64,000 bases of DNA, taken from the NCBI GenBank assembly GCA_958299035.1, contig CATQJL010000112.1, forward strand, positions 16,220,880 through 16,284,879, written 5' to 3'. The notes under the pieces were generated by a model. That model was not told where the DNA came from. It was given only the letters and a program-made list of their open reading frames with translations, and searched no databases. Both the position numbers and the translations under genes were made by a program. Of this stretch, positions 59,116 through 64,000 are shown one piece after another (the first letter of the stretch is position 1; each line of letters starts with the position of its first letter). This DNA comes from Cylicocyclus nassatus (Eukaryota; Nematoda; Chromadorea; Rhabditida; Strongylidae).

Positions 59116-59199
59116 ACTTCGTCTTGCCACAATATATATCCAAAACGTCTTTCAAAAGGAGTGCAAGAATGTCAGCATGTAGTATTTCTTATATTTATC

Positions 59200-59205
59200 A
59201 ATAAA
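59200..59205 (+). terminator. Polyadenylation signal of the CX3C-repeat gene
   Basis: AATAAA lies 85 bases after the stop codon and about 210 bases before the next gene's ATG. Confidence 0.65.
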
Positions 59206-59415
59206 TATTGTATTGTGAGTATAAAATGAATGACTAGTTTACAAAAGCAAAAACGTCCAAATGTAACGAGATAAAAAAAAAACAGCTGAGTTTGCGCTGC
59301 CAATCCAAATTTTTCGTGAGGAAATGCCCCAAGGTTCACCTCACACCTCAGATGCAGTTATCAAGAGTAGAGTTACTCAACACTCGATTCTTTTGCCTCT
59401 GTCCGCCACGCAAGA

Positions 59416-60895
59416 ATGCCATCTCTCAAACTCATAGTTCTATTGCTTCTGGCCTTCTACTCAACGGATGGATATGCCACGAGCTTGTCACGACCACCTG
59501 GTACCCCTAAATATTTGTACCAAGCTCGTTCACTAATTGTTTGCCAAGCAAAATGCAAGAACCAGGTTTGTTTATGCTTATTTCTTCGAAAATGCAGTTT
59601 GCAAGAGTTTATTCTTACTTCTATAGCTTTTCTCATAATTTTTGAAGACCTTCTAAGTTTAAAAACCTTTGCGACCGTTCAAATCTGCCTTCAAGGATTT
59701 TTATCTTGATGATGATTTTTCAAAATTTCAATGGCTAAAAAAATTCACCAATGCAATGCCGCACATGTTATGCTTGGATTTGGAAAAAAGCTTGAGTTTT
59801 CCTGGGAAAAATGACTTGCATCTATATTTTGAGCGTATTTTCCGATGCCTGTCTACTTGGCAAAATTGACCCGATTTTCCTCAGACGGCAGAAATTATGT
59901 TAGCTATATTCCGCTGCCTAAATCTGCTGAATAATCGCTTTGCACATCTTTTTGAGGATGAACATGTATGGACGTATTTGCAGAATTTTTAACACAAGTG
60001 AAACTTATAGTGTAACTTACACTTAAATTTATAGTGCAACTCGGCTAATTTGATGGCGCGGCTCCGATGCAATCAATGCATGCAAGGATGCATTCGAAAG
60101 GAAAATATGGTTTATGAAGATGGCCCTGAAGGTAAGACAAAAATTTTTTCAAATTTACTACTGACCAACCAAACATTCCACCACCCCTCCCCCAAAATTG
60201 TTAAGAACTTTCTAACTTTTTGAGTTTTTCATACGATCCACTTCATTTTGACAGCAACGAAAAAAGCCAAAATTGAATGATTTCTCAGGCTACATATTAC
60301 ATTCACGGAACCATTTTGTGACTCCCATAAACTGAGTGATTGCCTCCTTTGGTGCAAGTGCACAACTTCTTCATTCGTCGCTGATTGGCCGTAAAGCGCG
60401 GTATTCTCCTGATAAGTTTTGTGTAACAAGAGCAGATAAACTGATATATTTTGGAGACCAAGAATTTATTTTGCTAGAGATTTGCTTTACCAGATCGCGG
60501 ACTGATTCGTGCAGTTGCGGTTTGCTGCGCGCGCTTGGCTACTTTCTCAACAGTCTCCATCAAGCTCTACTTCGACTTCTCTGACAATGAGATTCTAAAA
60601 GAGGCATTTGCCGTTCTGGAGTACCGAAGGTTATCGGATCTCGACGACTTGTATTCTCCGCCATGGACCATCACCCAAGTCAGTAAGAATTATTATTTTC
60701 TAGTTCAAATTTGATGTAACTCATCAAGTTTAGATTGTGCGAGACCGAGCAGTCACAATAACTGATTTGGAATGCGGGTTCACTTATCAATTTCGTCTCA
60801 CCCTTATCGCTACAAGAATTCTTAATCGACGTACGAGTTTATGGATTTCTAACAGACATCTCTGTCGATATGGAGCGGTACATCTATCTGAGTGA
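59416..60895 (+). CDS. Small secreted cysteine-rich protein with FN3-like tail (anosmin-like?)
   Basis: Four exons: 59416-59565, 60035-60131, 60554-60678, 60734-60895. The sum is 534 nt, 177 residues, with matching phases (0, 1, 0). The start is a clear signal peptide (MPSLKLIVLLLLAFYS). A cysteine cluster follows (VCQAKCKNQ, then CNSAN..RCNQCMQGC). The second half resembles a fibronectin-III strand pattern (PPWTITQ, then DLECGFTYQFRLTLIA). That order (cysteine-rich, then FN3) recalls anosmin/KAL-1, but the protein is far shorter and has no recognisable WAP core, so the name is tentative. The last ~25 residues may be non-homologous read-through if a further splice is missed. An AG lies one base before the ATG. 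Confidence 0.6.
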
Positions 60896-61161
60896 AGCAG
60901 TTAGTAACCAGATGCATGCTACCATGCAAGAAAAATCGTTCTGGTCAAATAAACCCTACACGGCAAAATATAAAAAGATTCATAAACATATAACAACTGT
61001 CAATGTCAACAACGCCCTGAGTAACAAGGAAATGTCAAGGCAACAACAACTTGGAGCTTTTTTAGATTTCTCTCATGCAAACATGCTAATGCAAAGTAGA
61101 GTGAGCAAACAGATATTACAACATACTAAAAATTACCCACGGTTGCGAGTAATGGCAGGGA
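60896..61161. other. Short intergenic space between convergent genes
   Basis: It contains AATAAA for the upstream plus-strand gene (60948-60953). Nothing else is recognised. Confidence 0.6.
60948..60953 (+). terminator. Polyadenylation signal of the small secreted protein gene
   Basis: AATAAA lies 53 bases after the TGA, which supports this stop as the true end. Confidence 0.55.
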
Positions 61162-63250
61162 TTACCAGTTCAATGGACGACGTGGTAATGATATAACTTC
61201 GACTGTGTACAAGGTATTCGGGTCATCCTCCTCTTCTCGGGTAGTTTGGGACCGTTTCAGTTCGATTTGTTTAAATGAGGTCATAATTTCGGCCTTCAAT
61301 TGGATAAATAAGGATACTGAAAAAGAGCAAAGAGAAACCAACCATTCGTTCAGAAAACTCCAATGTTTCTTGCACAACATCGTGCAAATCATTTTCCCAC
61401 ACTAATCGATTTCCAAATGTGTCTGTCAACACTGTTATGAGTGAAAGGGCCTGCAAAAATACACATGCGAAATAAAACAGTAGTTCCTACGGATTCTAGA
61501 ATAAAGTGTTTCAGTGGCTGTCCTTCGGAGCAAAAAAAAAGGAAAATGGACAAAATTTTTTTCGAAGAAAAAAGATTCAACAAAATACTGCTTTCAATTT
61601 CAAGAAAAGCTCAATCTATCACCTTCACTATCCCACTATGCCCCTTTCAACAGTTCTTCTATATTTAAAAAAAACTCTGTATGCAACTTCAAAGCAAAAA
61701 TAGATGCAATAAAATGATGATCAAATGGGCAACTAGTAAAAAAAAAGCATCGAACGAACCTGTTCTGCTATCTCGCTACATTCTGGCATGATGTACAACC
61801 TCATACATCGTTGTATCAAAACTGATGCGTGTTGCGTAGTTATTTTCTGTGCTGCACATTCGGATAACCGACGAGCACCAAAATGACGACGAAGCAATTT
61901 GGCTAACAATCGTTCGCCTTCCATGGAGGATTTTTCTTCTGAGATAGCTCTGCAAGACGAACATCAAAGAGAAGGGAAGGTCAGTTCAAAGATATTGATG
62001 CAAGAAAAACGAGAATGGAAGAAAACAGAAGAGAACTCACTGTGCTGTATAATCTAGAAAAAGGGCTAATGACTGTTCCGACAAAGCCTCGCTTGACTCG
62101 ATTACCGAGCATAAAAGCGAAGTTTGGTCCATACTCAAGCACAACTCATAAAATGATCCTACGCTCCTGCAAAAAAGATTTCGAGCGTTACTAAAAAATG
62201 AAGATTCTAAAGCAATTTTATCAAATTCCCCTAGAGTATGGTTGGTCAGAAAGGTGCTGAAATCATCTTATAGAAATTTACCATTTCACTGCTGTCTCAC
62301 ATGCACAAAATCCTAATCATGGTGTTCTTTACAGTTGTCAAACCATTCGGACAACAAAAGTTGAAAAACTTACGCTGCTCTAAAGTAGCTTTGACTACTC
62401 AAGAGAACAAAAAAATCTAACACTTCGTATCAACTAGAAGAACTCCAAGTAGAGGCTAACCTGGGCCCAAAGATATTCGTCCGCCGCAAAACCTCGCATA
62501 TATTTTTTAGTTCTTTAGAGGTGAAAGACTGTGTGGGTAGAAAATCTAGCAACAGCATCTGTTCATCATTGTGCAAGAGTCCGTCAGCATCGGCACCCTT
62601 CACTGAGAGACATTTGAATGCTCTTTTCCAAGCTCCTTCCGCAAGCTGAATAATGTCATGTGAGAAACGAAAATCGAGCAGAAGAAATGGGAAAGCACTA
62701 ATAAAAGCATTCAAAAGATGGATTGGATACAATGAATGCGTACCGGATTGCTGACAAAGTCCTTGAGTGCCTCGTGCAACGATTGTTGTTTAGAACTATC
62801 TTTTGGAGATAAATCGGCAAAACTAGAGAATCGCTTTGGGAGATCTTTTGTACGTCGATTTCGCAGGACTTCACGTAGCTTACATATCCTAGAAAAATTG
62901 TTTACATGATTTGTTGAAAAAAGAGATTAAAATGCTTACCGTAATGGAACAGTTGCATATGTGATATCATTTGTCAATCTCACACATTCTTCCGATTCAA
63001 CAAATTTAATCTAGAAGTAGATAGGTAATTCTTTAATAGTGAGGAAAAACGTTCTACTTACAGTAGATGGTTGAGGTTCGCTGTCAGGCCAAGGTACTTT
63101 AAGTTCCGCAAGTTGTTCTCCATCAGGATCTTTCAGTTGAAGAAAAACCTCTTTGCGTCCTTTCTGATTCGATTCTGTCGGTGTTCTTGAGCCAACCACT
63201 ACAATGCAGTCTTCTACGCTGCACTGCACCTCCATCCACTGACTACAGCG
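61162..63250 (-). CDS. Unrecognised mostly helical protein, C-terminal part (8 exons)
   Basis: The exons are 63250-63062, 63010-62940, 62888-62744, 62645-62461, 62166-62041, 61949-61760, 61450-61343 and 61293-61162, all joining in phase. Stop TAA is at 61164-61162. They encode about 348 residues. The first exon is beta-like (QCSVEDCIVVVGSRTP.., FLQLKDPDGEQLAEL). The rest looks helical and leucine-rich (RLLAKLLRRHFGARR, ALSLITVLTDTFGNRLVW), and the tail reads YTVEVISLPRRPLNW. It could be the end of a larger beta-propeller plus helical protein such as a nucleolar or trafficking factor; I cannot name it. The first exon's acceptor keeps the frame open upstream of its ATG (63235), so it is probably internal. 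A possible preceding exon ends at 63577 (..LRQWWFK, GTTAGT donor). Introns are small (about 50-310 bases). Confidence 0.75.
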
Positions 63251-64000
63251 CTGAAAATAGATGTTCTAATTGCGAGGGAACAATTCACTCGCGTAAATAT
63301 ACTAATATTGGCAAAGTGATACACAAACTGAGAAAAGACTCGCAATCATGTTCAAATCTCCCCTTATTTAAACATGAGAGAGGTGCAGAAGAACAAAAGA
63401 TGGAAAACGTTGAAAAAACAACTCAAAAGCCTCCACTTCTAGAAAAAGCTGAGTCCATATGGACCGACCTTCATTTTCACGAATGATATATTATATTATA
63501 CAATCCTATTAAATAATAAGCAAATTTGAAATCTTTTCAGAAAAGTAAAATGAAGAAAAAAGAAAGAACGACTAACCTTGAACCACCACTGCCGAAGTAA
63601 ACATTGGCGTGAGCTAATGCGTTGATGTGGGAGTGCAGACCACAACGCTGCTCACGCCAAAGTTCTGTTCAAAGTTGCCGTAATTCCGGCCTAGGTTGTG
63701 TAAATGCAGAACATGAGGTTGGAATTCTTCTACTACTAGCGGCCCAATAGCTAGCAGGTGTGAGAAATGTTGTATTGAGTCATCAAAGCCTCGTATAACA
63801 CTTTTTCAATGCCGTAAAAGCTAATAAACTTCATCTAGTAATGTTTTGATTGAAAAGTTCTGCTGGGAAGGCATGGTGCGCATGGTACTTCTAATGACGA
63901 AAGTACGACTGCTTGCAGAAGAACGTTTGGAGTCAAGAAAGATGTCGCGTTTAATAAAGCTCATTCTCCAAAACTGAATTGCACACCTTACAGCTCGCGC
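63251..64000. other. Right edge; possible upstream exon of the minus-strand gene
   Basis: A minus-strand stretch from about 63640 to 63577 is open and ends at a usable GTTAGT donor in the phase needed by exon 63250. However, it also reads open in two other frames, so it is uncertain. The remaining sequence shows no recognisable feature. Confidence 0.35.

Overview
The window looks like nematode genomic DNA, most likely from a clade V (strongylid-type) worm. This is inferred from several things. Genes are broken into many small exons with GT..TTTCAG-style introns. Four of the five genes whose start lies in the window have a splice acceptor 0-2 bases before the ATG and the fifth has one 11 bases before it, as expected for spliced-leader trans-splicing. 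The DNA is AT-rich and carries dense fold-back, mariner-type and hAT-type repeats. There is no bacterial, viral or organellar signal. Exons were joined by hand from splice sites, reading phase and comparison between paralogues.

Layout. (1) About 0.4-3.6 kb, plus strand: the 3' part of a PINX1-like gene (nucleolar telomerase-inhibitor family); its G-patch exons lie off the left edge. (2) 3.9-10.2 kb and 15.3-28.9 kb, minus strand: two tandem paralogues of a secreted or ER-targeted PLP-dependent enzyme of the cysteine synthase / cystathionine beta-synthase fold. Both have 12 exons. Exons 2-12 are identical in length and phase; exon 1 differs by 12 nt. The introns have diverged and filled with transposons. 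The first copy ends tail-to-tail with the PINX1 gene, and their 3' UTRs probably overlap. (3) 10.2-15.3 kb: the spacer between the duplicates, with a 1.28-kb hAT element and a few coding-like fragments that could not be assembled. (4) 28.9-48.3 kb: a long gene-poor stretch. It holds a nested transposon cluster at 30.4-34.7 kb, several hairpin elements, C/G homopolymer tracts at 42.4-43.9 kb and four degenerate tRNA-like sequences at 46.7-47.7 kb. (5) 48.3-51.2 kb, minus strand: an acyl-CoA thioesterase of the ACOT/BAAT family with 11 exons, a complete Ser-Asp-His triad and one unexplained 1-nt phase break. (6) 53.05-59.1 kb, plus strand: a 14-exon gene for a predicted 405-residue secreted protein built from 12 copies of a C-x3-C-x-P-x-C-x3-C module plus poly-proline linkers. 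(7) 59.4-60.9 kb, plus strand: a small secreted cysteine-rich protein with a fibronectin-III-like tail, perhaps in an operon with gene 6. (8) 61.2-63.25 kb, minus strand: the C-terminal part of an unrecognised, mostly helical protein.

The genes do not form one pathway. The most distinctive items are the exon-encoded CX3C-P repeat protein, the tandem PLP enzymes (one with altered cofactor-site residues), and a repeat landscape in which several elements can be delimited to the base by their target-site duplications.
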